Below, piece by piece: positions 9,201-16,493 of a stretch of DNA of 64,000 nucleotides. Under the pieces are notes generated by a model. That model was not told the origin of the DNA and searched no databases. It was given only the letters and a program-made list of their open reading frames with translations. The stretch lies in NCBI GenBank assembly GCA_938031175.1, contig CALHGZ010000009.1:178347-242346 (forward strand), read 5' to 3'. Position 1 is the stretch's first letter; every line of letters begins with the position of its first letter. The translations under genes were made by a program, and so were the position numbers. Origin of the DNA: Candidatus Kapaibacterium sp. Lineage in GTDB: Bacteria > Bacteroidota > Ignavibacteria > Kapaibacteriales > UBA2268.

Positions 9201-10619
9201 ATAACTCAACCAGAGCCATACGTTGCTTGTATAAATGGAACAACATCTTCCCCATCTTTTGTAGTTGTTGCTAATGTGAGTTTAGGTGGCGAACCGATTT
9301 ATCAGTGGCAAAAAGATGGCAAAGATATACCTGGTGCAAATTCAGCCGTATATACAATTGATAATTCAAAATTGAAGTTTGATCACTCAGGAGTTTATCG
9401 CTGTATAGTGAGCGGAACGGGACGAGCTAAACCAGTTACAACCAATGAGGTATTATTATATGTGGTTTCTGATCCTGAGATAACAAGAGATCCGGTTGAT
9501 GTAGTCGTTGATATTGGTGGAACTGCAGTATTTGAGGTTCAAGCTCATATTCAACACACTGGTGAGCCTATTGCCCGTTTATCCTACCAGTGGTATAAAA
9601 ATAATCTTAATAACCCCTTAAACGATGATGATAGAATAGCTGGCTCAAAATCTTCTATATTAACAATTCGCCACGTTAATCAAAACGATTACAATGATGA
9701 ATACTTTGTTATTGCCACAGGACTATGCGGTTCAGCAACATCAATGAGAGTTAAAATATTGAAGCCGGCCGATGTCTCAATCGTTGGTCAGCCAGTTGAC
9801 CAAAATGTCTGTGAATCAAGTGTTGCTACCTTTGTTGTTACAGCAAATATTATAGGTGGCGGGGATTATCTTGAATATCAGTGGTACAAAGATGGAAATC
9901 CATTGAACGATGACTTTAGAATTATTGGTTCGAATACATCCACATTGGTTATTTCAGCAGTGGAAGCAGCGGATATAGGTAATTATCAGGTTAAAGTAAC
10001 AGTCTATCCAAGTGGTAAATATAAATTGTCTAATCCAGCATCACTCATAATGAAAGAATTGCCAAGAATTACTGCAGATTTACCAGAATCAATGATAGTT
10101 GAACAGGGACGTGAACTAACATTAACGGTTTCGGCAACAGGTTATGAACCTCTCTACTATCAATGGTATAAAGATGGGGATGAATTACCTGGCGAAACAG
10201 ATGACACTTATACAAATCCTGCTGTTACTACTGCTGATGAGGGTGTTTACAAAGTTAAAGTTTATAATGAGTGTGGTGAGGTTTGGTCAATTGAAACCCA
10301 GGTAACAGTTAATGTAGGTGGACATTCGAGTATAACAGAAGTTAGCAGAAATGGATATACTCTTTTTGGTACTATACCAAATCCAATCAATGGAGTAGGA
10401 TTGATTAGATTTATTTCACCAGAAGCCAGCGAAGCAAAAATTGTCTTGACCGATTCATATGGCAAAACAGTCGCAGTGCTATTCAATGATGTAACTCAAA
10501 AAGGACTAAACGAGGTTAAATTCAATGTAGATAATCTTGGAGTAAGTTCCGGTGTTTATTATTATACATTGATTGCAAAAGGATTTATTGCCACAATGAA
10601 GATGGTCATTGTGAAATAA
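6204..10619 (+). CDS. Secreted beta-helix / Ig-repeat protein with T9SS sorting domain
   Basis: 1471 residues. Signal peptide about 1-32. Then a jelly-roll-like N-terminal domain (about 35-195), two CARDB-like beta domains (about 197-410), a right-handed parallel beta-helix (about 430-1000, many Asn-rich turns), and Ig-like domains (about 1005-1390) each with a W-[YQ]-K-D-G/N-type core. The C-terminal 75 residues have the T9SS type-A pattern: PNPING, FISPEASEAKIVLTDSYGK, then SSGVYYYTLIAKG and VIVK. It is therefore expected to cross the outer membrane by the Por/T9SS system and stay on the surface or be released. The start has a strong AGGAGG 8 bases upstream. An in-frame 21-bp duplication lies at 8361-8402. 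Substrate unknown; adhesion or glycan binding is plausible. Confidence 0.85.
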   Translation: MTFLHIKLSNIKIFYFLIALGFLLFSRHANCQVQTLYYTGFESGGSWPTGWTQEYVEPDWDGYYISWYITSGGSNPSGAYSGTYYAKMQNYWYGGKTRLVMPVINFGIYKKNPKLKFYHFMRNWAGDQDRLRIFYKTSATGTWTQIVAYTSDVSSWTLREIDLPNVGNTYYIAFEGETMYGYGVCIDEVRVEASPLLPDAGITAIVSPQSPFSVGIQNVTVTLKSFEEINLTSCRINWSVNGVTQPSYYWTGNLAKDETQNVTLGTYNFNYPPQGPFNPFTIAVWTSNPNGGQDANPDNDLFTKSVSPILNDAGVVGIFGPPEGFAPGLADVRVRVYNYAPKPLSSVTIEWSVEGTPQVPRTFTGLNVQNGQTIDLTIGQYNFSQPRIYSIRAKTVNPNGVADEVQSNDEYIGGFGPSLGSGTYTIGGVGSNFSTLCDFINYLKGSGIFGTGTVVAEIRNGTYDCQNELFDYAGNNNLVIIQSASGNPNDVTIQYTPTIAKNYVLKLDGAKNIKFMNVTIRNNASSTSNAGRIFDITNSRNISFENVVFIGVQNPTNLNYNQLLYINNSNNYVLKNCKLNFGSYAIFDATTNDCNKNVLIQGNLFNGQNYAGIYSFNTSNCSTKANNFIVKENSFGASVNMIPHYGIYSIDAINHITENSFSSIRNGAGIFVSNTSSNLDKIIVNSNRMLGFTSADGIHLESVYDAEVMNNDITINGYYNAGIKLFNAGIKLFNVGWGGYFVFDNGNLPNMPLIRGNKVNATDAYGIYAEYGSAIITHNYLNSITAYSGSGFSALYSNGMAGLTAMNQCIGQKASGIQIYSPMGLELYYNSVHSTGQYDAALTIYPDYYYEPALINTYENKKKNANDEISTYSYGIKLMRNLFINTGGGYVFSGDPSDVTSDENNWYTSGQYFSDSYPTFNNWKTNTGQDHNSSNVPVNFKNPDDLHITQYNPDIYKEYPLFDPESPLFEEIERYDWDNEERDDIFYYGVDNVRPIVSIITQPEPYVACINGTTSSPSFVVVANVSLGGEPIYQWQKDGKDIPGANSAVYTIDNSKLKFDHSGVYRCIVSGTGRAKPVTTNEVLLYVVSDPEITRDPVDVVVDIGGTAVFEVQAHIQHTGEPIARLSYQWYKNNLNNPLNDDDRIAGSKSSILTIRHVNQNDYNDEYFVIATGLCGSATSMRVKILKPADVSIVGQPVDQNVCESSVATFVVTANIIGGGDYLEYQWYKDGNPLNDDFRIIGSNTSTLVISAVEAADIGNYQVKVTVYPSGKYKLSNPASLIMKELPRITADLPESMIVEQGRELTLTVSATGYEPLYYQWYKDGDELPGETDDTYTNPAVTTADEGVYKVKVYNECGEVWSIETQVTVNVGGHSSITEVSRNGYTLFGTIPNPINGVGLIRFISPEASEAKIVLTDSYGKTVAVLFNDVTQKGLNEVKFNVDNLGVSSGVYYYTLIAKGFIATMKMVIVK
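8361..8402 (+). repeat. In-frame 21-bp perfect tandem duplication
   Basis: Two identical 21-base units, 8361-8381 and 8382-8402, lie inside the beta-helix of the large secreted protein. They encode a duplicated NAGIKLF heptapeptide. A third partial match (AATGTAGG) follows. The length keeps the frame open; it looks like recent replication slippage. Confidence 0.9.
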
Positions 10620-10640
10620 GATAAAAAACTGCATACAATT

Positions 10641-10669
10641 AAAAGCCGGGTCAATTTGATCCGGCTTTT
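10641..10669. terminator. Bidirectional rho-independent terminator
   Basis: AAAAGCCGG (10641-10649) pairs with CCGGCTTTT (10661-10669), extended by a G-U pair and TCA/TGA to a 13-pair stem with a 3-base loop. T-runs occur in both directions. It separates the convergent secreted-protein and GDPD genes. Confidence 0.88.
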
Positions 10670-11422
10670 TTATTTGTTATCGCTTAACCAAGTGCGTAAT
10701 TCAGCTGGGTGATTTGTACCTATGGCTTTTAAATTATATTTGAGTGCTTTTTGTAAGTCGGATTTTGTATCAACTGTGTAAACACCAAGAAATATGTTAT
10801 TTTCAAGTGCATCGTGATTAATTTCTGAATTTATTTCATCGAGTGAGCAAATATAGGCTTGTGCGTTAAGTCTGCGTGCAAGTTGTGAGGGTAATGTTCC
10901 ATCGCCTGGTTTTTTAATAAATGCTAAGTGTATTTTAGTCTCAATTTTTTTTAAATTTTCCAGATTTTCGTAAAAAAAAGAAGCAAAAAGTGTGTATTCA
11001 AGATAATTATTGTTTTTTATAAGTTGAATAAGGTTATTTAGATTTTGAATATTTTCATTTGGTTTTTTAAGCTCAATAAGCAAATACACTTTTTGCTTTA
11101 TTAATTCAATTAATTCTTCAAGTGTTGGAATTTTGAAATATGATGAATTTTGAGTAGTGTATAAATCAATAGATTTAACTTCTTTTAGGTCAAGCAAATC
11201 TATTCTTTTATGGAATTTGCTTGCAATTCTGTCGTGATAAATAATTATTTTTTGGTCGCGTGTAAATTGGACATCAGCTTCAACCATATCTACACCAGCA
11301 AGAATTGCTTCTTGAAATGCAGGTATTGTATTCTCAGGCGATGAGCCTGTTGAACCACGATGAGCAACTATTAATAATTTATCTTCTGTAGCTAATTCTT
11401 CTAAAGTAATGAGTTTCGGCAT
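10670..11422 (-). CDS. Glycerophosphodiester phosphodiesterase (GDPD family)
   Basis: 250 residues. GDPD enzymes hydrolyse glycerophosphodiesters to glycerol 3-phosphate and an alcohol. Visible active-site features are HRG (His21), SPENT (about 28-32), the metal-binding pair in VEADV (Glu48 and Asp50) and the second histidine in YHD (His63); LIELKK later carries the conserved Glu. No signal peptide, so it is probably cytoplasmic, as for UgpQ. Length is typical. It is transcribed alone, converging on the terminator at 10641-10669. The intergenic region 11423-11668 lies between it and the divergent CBS gene, and I see no clear promoter there. Confidence 0.92.
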   Translation of the reverse strand: MPKLITLEELATEDKLLIVAHRGSTGSSPENTIPAFQEAILAGVDMVEADVQFTRDQKIIIYHDRIASKFHKRIDLLDLKEVKSIDLYTTQNSSYFKIPTLEELIELIKQKVYLLIELKKPNENIQNLNNLIQLIKNNNYLEYTLFASFFYENLENLKKIETKIHLAFIKKPGDGTLPSQLARRLNAQAYICSLDEINSEINHDALENNIFLGVYTVDTKSDLQKALKYNLKAIGTNHPAELRTWLSDNK

Positions 11423-11668
11423 TTTTAAAATATTAATTTAAAATTATAGTAACGAACAATATTTAATTTATTATTTTTTATTGTTTTAAAACATAATTAA
11501 TAGAACAAGCCGGTTATTATGCTTAAAATTTGAATTAATTTATGAAAAACATAGATTTAAAAATTATGTTAAGATTTTGTTTGAAATTATTATTTTGTAG
11601 AAGCATTAAAATGCAAATTGAGTCATATACAAAAGTACAAATTGTGTTAAATAATTTAGGAGACCATA

Positions 11669-12112
11669 ATGAATAAACCAATAACGATTGGAGAATTAAT
11701 GACAAAGGATGTATTTACTGTAACATTAGAAGATACAGTACGTAAAGCAGATTTATTGATGCGTGAGGAAAACATAAGACATTTGCCGGTAGTAGAAAAT
11801 AATAAACTTATAGGTTTAATAACAGAGCGTACTATTATGGAATATACTTTAAGGCGTTTGTATGATTTTGAAGATAATTTGGACGAAATGGCACTTAATA
11901 CAATTGGCGATTTCCGTGAAATAATGCTTAAAAATGTCAAAGTAATATTTCCTGAAGATAGTTTACTTAAGGCTGTAGAATTAATGACAAAATACAAAAT
12001 TGATTGCTTGCCTGTTGTTGATTGGCAAAATAATTTAGTCGGAATAATTACAAGTTATGATGTACTTCTGTATATAAGGAAGATGTTGCTGGAAGAATTA
12101 GCTAAAATTTAG
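11669..12112 (+). CDS. CBS-domain-pair protein
   Basis: 147 residues made of one Bateman module: CBS1 about 8-62 (IGELMTKDVFTV ... IRHLPVVENNKLIGLITER) and CBS2 about 85-142 (FREIMLKNVKVI ... IDCLPVVDWQNNLVGIITSYD). CBS pairs bind adenine nucleotides such as AMP, ATP or SAM and usually regulate a partner protein; no catalytic domain is attached here. AGGAGA precedes the ATG. The yifB-like gene follows 12 bases later, so the two probably share a transcript, though no functional tie is known. Confidence 0.9.
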   Translation: MNKPITIGELMTKDVFTVTLEDTVRKADLLMREENIRHLPVVENNKLIGLITERTIMEYTLRRLYDFEDNLDEMALNTIGDFREIMLKNVKVIFPEDSLLKAVELMTKYKIDCLPVVDWQNNLVGIITSYDVLLYIRKMLLEELAKI

Positions 12113-12124
12113 GGATAAAGAATT

Positions 12125-13666
12125 ATGTATTCGAGTATTTTATCTGCATCAGTATATGGAATAGATGCATTTTTGGTAGAAATAGAAACTCATCTTGATA
12201 ATGCCCTTCCATCCTTTTCAATCGTAGGATTACCAGATTCGGCTGTAAAAGAATCGAGGGAGCGAGTCGCTGCTGCAATAAAAAATAGCGGTTTGAATTA
12301 TCCAAATAAAAAAATAACTGTAAATTTGGCACCAGCTGATATTAGGAAGGAAGGTAGTGGATTCGATTTACCAATTGCTCTTGGGATTATATCAGCTTCA
12401 GGAATGCTCGATCCTCAAAGTTTTGAAGGTAAATTGTTTCTTGGTGAACTTTCTTTAGATGGCAATATCAGGCCAATTCACGGTGCTTTATCAATATCGA
12501 TAATGGCAAAAAATAATGGGGTTACAAAAATAGTATTACCAAAAGAGAATGCCGGCGAAGCAGCACTTGTTGATGGGCTTGAGGTAATTCCGGTAAACTT
12601 ATTATCAGATGTTGTTAAATATTTAAATAATGAGCTGACAATCCTAAGATACCAAGTTGATATAAAACAAATTTTTGATGATGGAGAAAAAGAGTATTTA
12701 CTTGATTTAAGCGATGTCCGAGGGCAGGAAAATGTCAAACGTGCTTTGGAAGTAGCTGCAGCTGGTGGGCATAATATCTTAATGATAGGACCACCCGGAT
12801 CAGGTAAAACTATGCTTGCCCGGCGCATTCCTTCGATTCTTCCTCCGCTTAGTTTGGAAGAGGCTCTTGAGACGACAAAAATTCATTCAGTAGCAGGATT
12901 ATTGCCAGATAATGTCCCATTGATCACTATTCGTCCTTTCCGGTCTCCACATCACACAATTTCAGATGCAGCACTTGTTGGCGGTGGTATGAATAAAATA
13001 CGGCCTGGGGAAATATCGCTTGCACATCACGGTGTGTTATTTTTAGATGAATTGCCTGAATTTGCTAGAAATGTTTTGGAAGTTTTACGTCAGCCATTGG
13101 AAAGTAAAAATATAACAATAAGCCGAACAAAGCTAACGGTCGAGTATCCATCAAATTTTATGCTTGTATGTTCTATGAATCCTTGCCCTTGCGGTCACTA
13201 TGGTAATCCACATCATCAATGTACCTGTACACCATCGCAAATACAAAAATACACAGGGAAAATATCAGGACCCTTACTCGATAGAATTGATATTCACATA
13301 GAGGTACCTATTGTTAAGTACCAGGAACTAAGCTCTGTAAGAAGTGGTGAAAAATCATCTGAAGTAAGAAAAAGGGTTATTCGAGCAAGAAAAATCCAAA
13401 CTGAAAGGTTTGCACAACAGAAGAATATTTATAAAAATGCAGATATGACGAGCAAACTGATTCGTAAATATTGCACACTTGATAATACAAGTAATGAATT
13501 AATGAAAACGGCTATGACTAAGCTAGGCTTATCTGCGCGTGCTTATGATAAAATACTAAAAGTAGCCCGAACAATTGCAGATTTGGATGAATCCGAAGAA
13601 ATTAAAGTATACCACATTAGCGAAGCAATTCAATACAGAAGTTTGGATAGAGAATATTGGAGATAA
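12125..13666 (+). CDS. YifB/ComM family Mg-chelatase-like AAA ATPase
   Basis: 513 residues, normal for the family. N-terminal ChlI-like domain (about 1-190, starting [16 protein letters not shown]), a AAA+ core with Walker A GPPGSGKT (about 222-229), [17 protein letters not shown], Walker [12 protein letters not shown] and the [14 protein letters not shown]...C cysteine-rich insert, then the C-terminal Mg_chelatase_C domain. ComM homologues are hexameric helicases that promote branch migration during natural transformation, so a role in recombination of incoming DNA is likely, although the name is historically Mg-chelatase-like. ATG at 12125 with AAAG upstream. Confidence 0.95.
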   Translation: MYSSILSASVYGIDAFLVEIETHLDNALPSFSIVGLPDSAVKESRERVAAAIKNSGLNYPNKKITVNLAPADIRKEGSGFDLPIALGIISASGMLDPQSFEGKLFLGELSLDGNIRPIHGALSISIMAKNNGVTKIVLPKENAGEAALVDGLEVIPVNLLSDVVKYLNNELTILRYQVDIKQIFDDGEKEYLLDLSDVRGQENVKRALEVAAAGGHNILMIGPPGSGKTMLARRIPSILPPLSLEEALETTKIHSVAGLLPDNVPLITIRPFRSPHHTISDAALVGGGMNKIRPGEISLAHHGVLFLDELPEFARNVLEVLRQPLESKNITISRTKLTVEYPSNFMLVCSMNPCPCGHYGNPHHQCTCTPSQIQKYTGKISGPLLDRIDIHIEVPIVKYQELSSVRSGEKSSEVRKRVIRARKIQTERFAQQKNIYKNADMTSKLIRKYCTLDNTSNELMKTAMTKLGLSARAYDKILKVARTIADLDESEEIKVYHISEAIQYRSLDREYWR

Positions 13667-13830
13667 TTAGATTTCGCATTTGAAACCTCCAAAGTGTCTC
13701 AAATTCACCGAGAAAATCTCTTAAGCATAATTATATTAAAAAACAAAAACTATAAAAAAATAAATTTGTTAAGGCATTTAGAATATAGAATTTAAAGTGT
13801 TTATTGATATTTGCCGAAAAATATATTGAA

Positions 13831-14391
13831 ATGATCATATCTGATAATATATTGACTAGATCTCAAAAAATCTCTGATTTGGAGGAATCGTTTAATTATA
13901 CAATTAACAAGCGTGACAAAAAGAATAAAATGAACTCCGATCAGAACAAAAGTGATAAGAAAAGAATTGAGGAGTTAAAAAGAATAGATGCAAAAGTACG
14001 AGCTCATGAAGCTGCTCATATAGCTTCAGGAGGACATTTGGTGAGAGGTGGAGCTAATTTTAAATACACAACCGGTCCAGATGGCAAGCAATATGCGGTC
14101 AGTGGTGAAGTGCAGATAGATATTTCAGAGGTACCCGATGATCCGGAAGCAACAATTAGAAAAATGCAACAGGTAAGGCGAGCCGCATTGGCACCTTCGG
14201 ATCCATCACCTCAGGATTTGGCAGTAGCACAAACGGCGAGCGCTAAAGAAGCAAAAGCTATCCAAGAAGCAAGACAAAAAAGTACCGACAGGTTTGAACC
14301 TGTCGGTAAAATGCTTAGCAGGTATGAAAAATCTGCTGTAATTCCGGAGTATCAGGGTAATAAAGGTGAGATTTTTAGCATTATAATTTGA
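13831..14391 (+). CDS. SprA-related putative metalloprotease-like protein
   Basis: 186 residues from the ATG at 13831; an in-frame TTG at 13804 would add nine. Neither has a good ribosome-binding site. The core matches the SprA-related family (catalase-like metalloprotease CJM1_0395 group): [63 protein letters not shown], with HEAAH at 59-63 resembling a zinc-protease HExxH motif. The physiological substrate is not established. Near the C-terminus the frame crosses a perfect palindrome (14283-14308) encoding TDRFEPVGK, which looks like inserted sequence. No obvious operon partner; it converges on the ferredoxin gene. Confidence 0.75.
   Translation: MIISDNILTRSQKISDLEESFNYTINKRDKKNKMNSDQNKSDKKRIEELKRIDAKVRAHEAAHIASGGHLVRGGANFKYTTGPDGKQYAVSGEVQIDISEVPDDPEATIRKMQQVRRAALAPSDPSPQDLAVAQTASAKEAKAIQEARQKSTDRFEPVGKMLSRYEKSAVIPEYQGNKGEIFSIII
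14283..14308. repeat. Perfect 12+12 bp palindromic (REP-like) element inside a CDS
   Basis: TACCGACAGGTT (14283-14294), two bases TG, then AACCTGTCGGTA (14297-14308), fully complementary. It is GC-richer than its surroundings and lies in-frame in the SprA-related gene. The half-motif TTTGAACCTG recurs at about 14388-14397 just past the stop. The shape fits a dispersed palindromic repeat that has landed in the gene. Confidence 0.7.
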
Positions 14392-14415
14392 ACCTGCCTC
14401 GCACAAATTTTTCTT

Positions 14416-15288
14416 TTAGTTTTCATAGACTTTCTGTTTAAATTTTAATTTCCCATCTAATGTAATTGTATGCTCTTCAATCGAAATATTTTTCTTTCCG
14501 GTTAAAATAGCAGCATCAATAGCAAATTTAGTTAATCCCTTGCAGCAAGGTACTTCCATTATAAGAACGATAACATTTTCGATATTATTATTGAAAATGA
14601 TAGAAGCTAATTTATCCCGATATGGCTCGGTGTAATCTAGTTTTGGGCATGCAATAACAATAGCTCTATCTTTAATGTAATCATTTTGTATATTGGCATA
14701 AGCAACAGGACCACATGTTGATAGCAACAGAAGCTCTTTATTCTGAAAATAAGGAGCCACTGGTGGCACTAAGTGTAATTGAATAGGCCATTGCTTTAGC
14801 TGCGATGTTATACGAATATTATTTTGCGGTTCATTGTCAGTCTCGTTTATAACAATTGGATTGCTTCCTGGACAAGCACTAAAGGAATTGATGTTTTGCG
14901 GTGATATTTTTTCAATCTTTTTTTTCATAAAATTTTTACCAAGAGGGTTAGGTATATTCAATGTTTCCAAGTAATCGACAGCTTCGCTGTAATGTTTAAT
15001 ATCGTTATGCTCAATGAGATGTATAAGATGAGCTTTCAAAACCGCGGGTTCATTAGCGATTTTATCAATAACCAATTTTTCGTTATATGGTTCTGCCTCT
15101 CTTTGCTCGAACGAAATGGCACCTTCTGGACAATGTCCAATGCAAGCTCCAAGCCCATCGCAGAACATATCATTGATGAGCTTAGCCTTTCCATTTATGA
15201 TCTGTATAGCGCCTTCTTTGCATTCTGGTATACAAAGTGCGCAACCATTGCATTTTTCTTCGTCTATTTTTATTATTGTTCTTATCAT
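14416..15288 (-). CDS. 4Fe-4S ferredoxin-domain protein next to the nitrite reductase operon
   Basis: 290 residues. The N-terminal 60 residues hold two ferredoxin motifs: CNGCALCIPEC (residues 13-23 region) and CDGLGACIGHCPEGAI, where an insertion separates the cysteines of the second cluster. The remaining ~220 residues contain CGPVAYANIQND, IVIACPKLDY and EVPCCKGL, typical of anaerobe ferredoxin-like proteins that often sit near hybrid cluster protein or nitrite/NO genes. Its exact reaction is unknown; electron transfer is likely. It is divergent from the Rrf2-nrfHA genes, and a 13+13 bp inverted repeat lies just upstream of its start. ATG at 15288. Confidence 0.85.
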   Translation of the reverse strand: MIRTIIKIDEEKCNGCALCIPECKEGAIQIINGKAKLINDMFCDGLGACIGHCPEGAISFEQREAEPYNEKLVIDKIANEPAVLKAHLIHLIEHNDIKHYSEAVDYLETLNIPNPLGKNFMKKKIEKISPQNINSFSACPGSNPIVINETDNEPQNNIRITSQLKQWPIQLHLVPPVAPYFQNKELLLLSTCGPVAYANIQNDYIKDRAIVIACPKLDYTEPYRDKLASIIFNNNIENVIVLIMEVPCCKGLTKFAIDAAILTGKKNISIEEHTITLDGKLKFKQKVYEN

Positions 15289-15297
15289 ATCAAACCA

Positions 15298-15329
15298 TTT
15301 ATATTCAGATAAAATAATCTGAATATAAA
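15298..15329. promoter_or_regulatory. 13-bp perfect inverted repeat, candidate operator
   Basis: TTTATATTCAGAT (15298-15310), spacer AAAATA, ATCTGAATATAAA (15317-15329), without mismatch. It begins 10 bases upstream of the ferredoxin ATG and lies about 110 bases upstream of the Rrf2 gene. The symmetry and position suit a dimeric regulator, for instance the adjacent Rrf2 protein or an FNR/CRP-type factor; an RNA hairpin in the ferredoxin leader is the alternative. Confidence 0.6.
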
Positions 15330-15394
15330 AATAAGATTTTTGATTCTGATTTGCAAAAAAAATTTTAAATTAGTTCAATATTTATACAATAATC

Positions 15395-15427
15395 TTGAAA
15401 TTTTCTATATATTTTAAAATAAATTTG
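15395..15427 (+). promoter_or_regulatory. Possible promoter of the rrf2-nrfHA operon
   Basis: TAAATTTG (15420-15427) fits the -7 consensus TAnnTTTG. The nearest TTG (15395-15397) is 22 bases away, slightly too far. The start of transcription would be only a few bases before the ATG at 15441, implying a very short leader. Confidence 0.35.
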
Positions 15428-15440
15428 GAAAAAAACTTAC

Positions 15441-15872
15441 ATGACAGTAATTTTCTCTAAAAAGTGCGAGCTAGCACTACAGGCAGTATTATTTTTATCC
15501 GCAAAGGGAACAGATGAATTGTTTAATGCAGCCCAAATTGCAAGTAAGTTAAAAGCTCCAAAGGAATTCGTTGCAAAAATTTTGCAGACTTTGACGAATA
15601 GTCAAATTGTTGGTTCTAAAAAAGGTAAGTTTGGTGGTTTTTATTTAGCCAAAGATCCAAATGAAATCAGATTAATAGATATAGTCATTGCCATTGACGG
15701 ATTGGAAATATTTCACAAGTGCGTACTTGGCTTTAGGGGTTGTAGCTTTGAAGAGCCCTGCCCTGTTCATGAGAAATGGGGCGAATTACGTGAAAAAACT
15801 TATAAAATGCTAAGCGAACAGTCACTGGGTGACCTTCGTGATAGAGCAATTTCAAAAATCGAATCATTGTAA
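15441..15872 (+). CDS. Rrf2-family (NsrR/IscR-like) Fe-S transcriptional regulator
   Basis: 143 residues. N-terminal winged helix (FSKKCELALQAVLFLSA, then the recognition region with KAPKEFVAKILQTLTNSQIV and the wing SKKGKFGGFYLAK) followed by the dimerisation helix. Three cysteines with spacing C-x8-C-x5-C (KCVLGFRGCSFEEPCPVH) are those that hold a 2Fe-2S or 4Fe-4S cluster in NsrR, IscR and RsrR. It is the first gene of a row with nrfH 18 bases away, so a nitric-oxide or redox-responsive regulator of nitrite reduction, NsrR-like, is the natural inference. The specific ligand cannot be read from sequence. Confidence 0.88.
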   Translation: MTVIFSKKCELALQAVLFLSAKGTDELFNAAQIASKLKAPKEFVAKILQTLTNSQIVGSKKGKFGGFYLAKDPNEIRLIDIVIAIDGLEIFHKCVLGFRGCSFEEPCPVHEKWGELREKTYKMLSEQSLGDLRDRAISKIESL

Positions 15873-15890
15873 TGCAAAGGATTGGTAATT

Positions 15891-16478
15891 ATGAGAAAAA
15901 TTATTGAATTTGTAATACCGCCAAGTAATTGGCAACGCCCGGTAATTTTACTTTTAGGCATAATTATTGGATTAGTAATATCTATTTTGCATATTTCAAA
16001 TGCTCCTTCATATTTATCAGATTCCCCTAGGGCTTGTATAAATTGTCATGTGATGACATTGCAATACGCAACCTGGGAACATAGTAGTCATCGACAATGG
16101 GCTACTTGCAATGATTGCCATGTACCTCAAGATAATATTATCAGAAAATATCTATTTAAAGCCCAAGATGGATTCAGACATGCAAGCGTTTTTACCCTAA
16201 GGCTTGAGCCACAGGTTATTCAAATAAAAGAATCTGGCAAAGCTGTTGTTCAGGAAAATTGCTTACGATGCCACATAGAATTAGTCAATCCTGTCTCAAT
16301 AGCGAACGTAACATATAAGAATTATAAGCACGGCGAAGGTAAGCTATGCTGGGATTGCCATCGGGAAACACCCCACGGACGAACCCATAGCCTTGCCTCA
16401 ACTCCGAACGCAATCATTCCAGGACTAAATCCGGCAATTCCTCAATGGATACGTTTATTATTTTCTGAAGAAAATTAA
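15891..16478 (+). CDS. nrfH: Cytochrome c nitrite reductase small subunit NrfH
   Basis: 195 residues. NrfH is the membrane tetraheme quinol oxidase that passes electrons to NrfA. One N-terminal transmembrane segment (about 17-36) is followed by four CxxCH heme motifs: CINCH 49-53, CNDCH 73-77, CLRCH 124-128 and CWDCH 153-157. The start is placed at ATG 15891, ten bases after AAAGG; the upstream TTG at 15882 sits too close to that site. It precedes nrfA by 15 bases, and together they form the NrfHA complex on the periplasmic side of the inner membrane. Length is slightly above the usual 150-190. Confidence 0.95.
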   Translation: MRKIIEFVIPPSNWQRPVILLLGIIIGLVISILHISNAPSYLSDSPRACINCHVMTLQYATWEHSSHRQWATCNDCHVPQDNIIRKYLFKAQDGFRHASVFTLRLEPQVIQIKESGKAVVQENCLRCHIELVNPVSIANVTYKNYKHGEGKLCWDCHRETPHGRTHSLASTPNAIIPGLNPAIPQWIRLLFSEEN

Positions 16479-16493
16479 GAAAGGAGATAAATT

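Noticed and set aside
14992..15322. Plus-strand ORFs opposite the ferredoxin gene
   Set aside because: They mirror a gene with two clear 4Fe-4S motifs and have no signals of their own.
15882..15890. TTG start for nrfH
   Set aside because: It sits one base after the AAAGG site; the ATG at 15891 has normal spacing.
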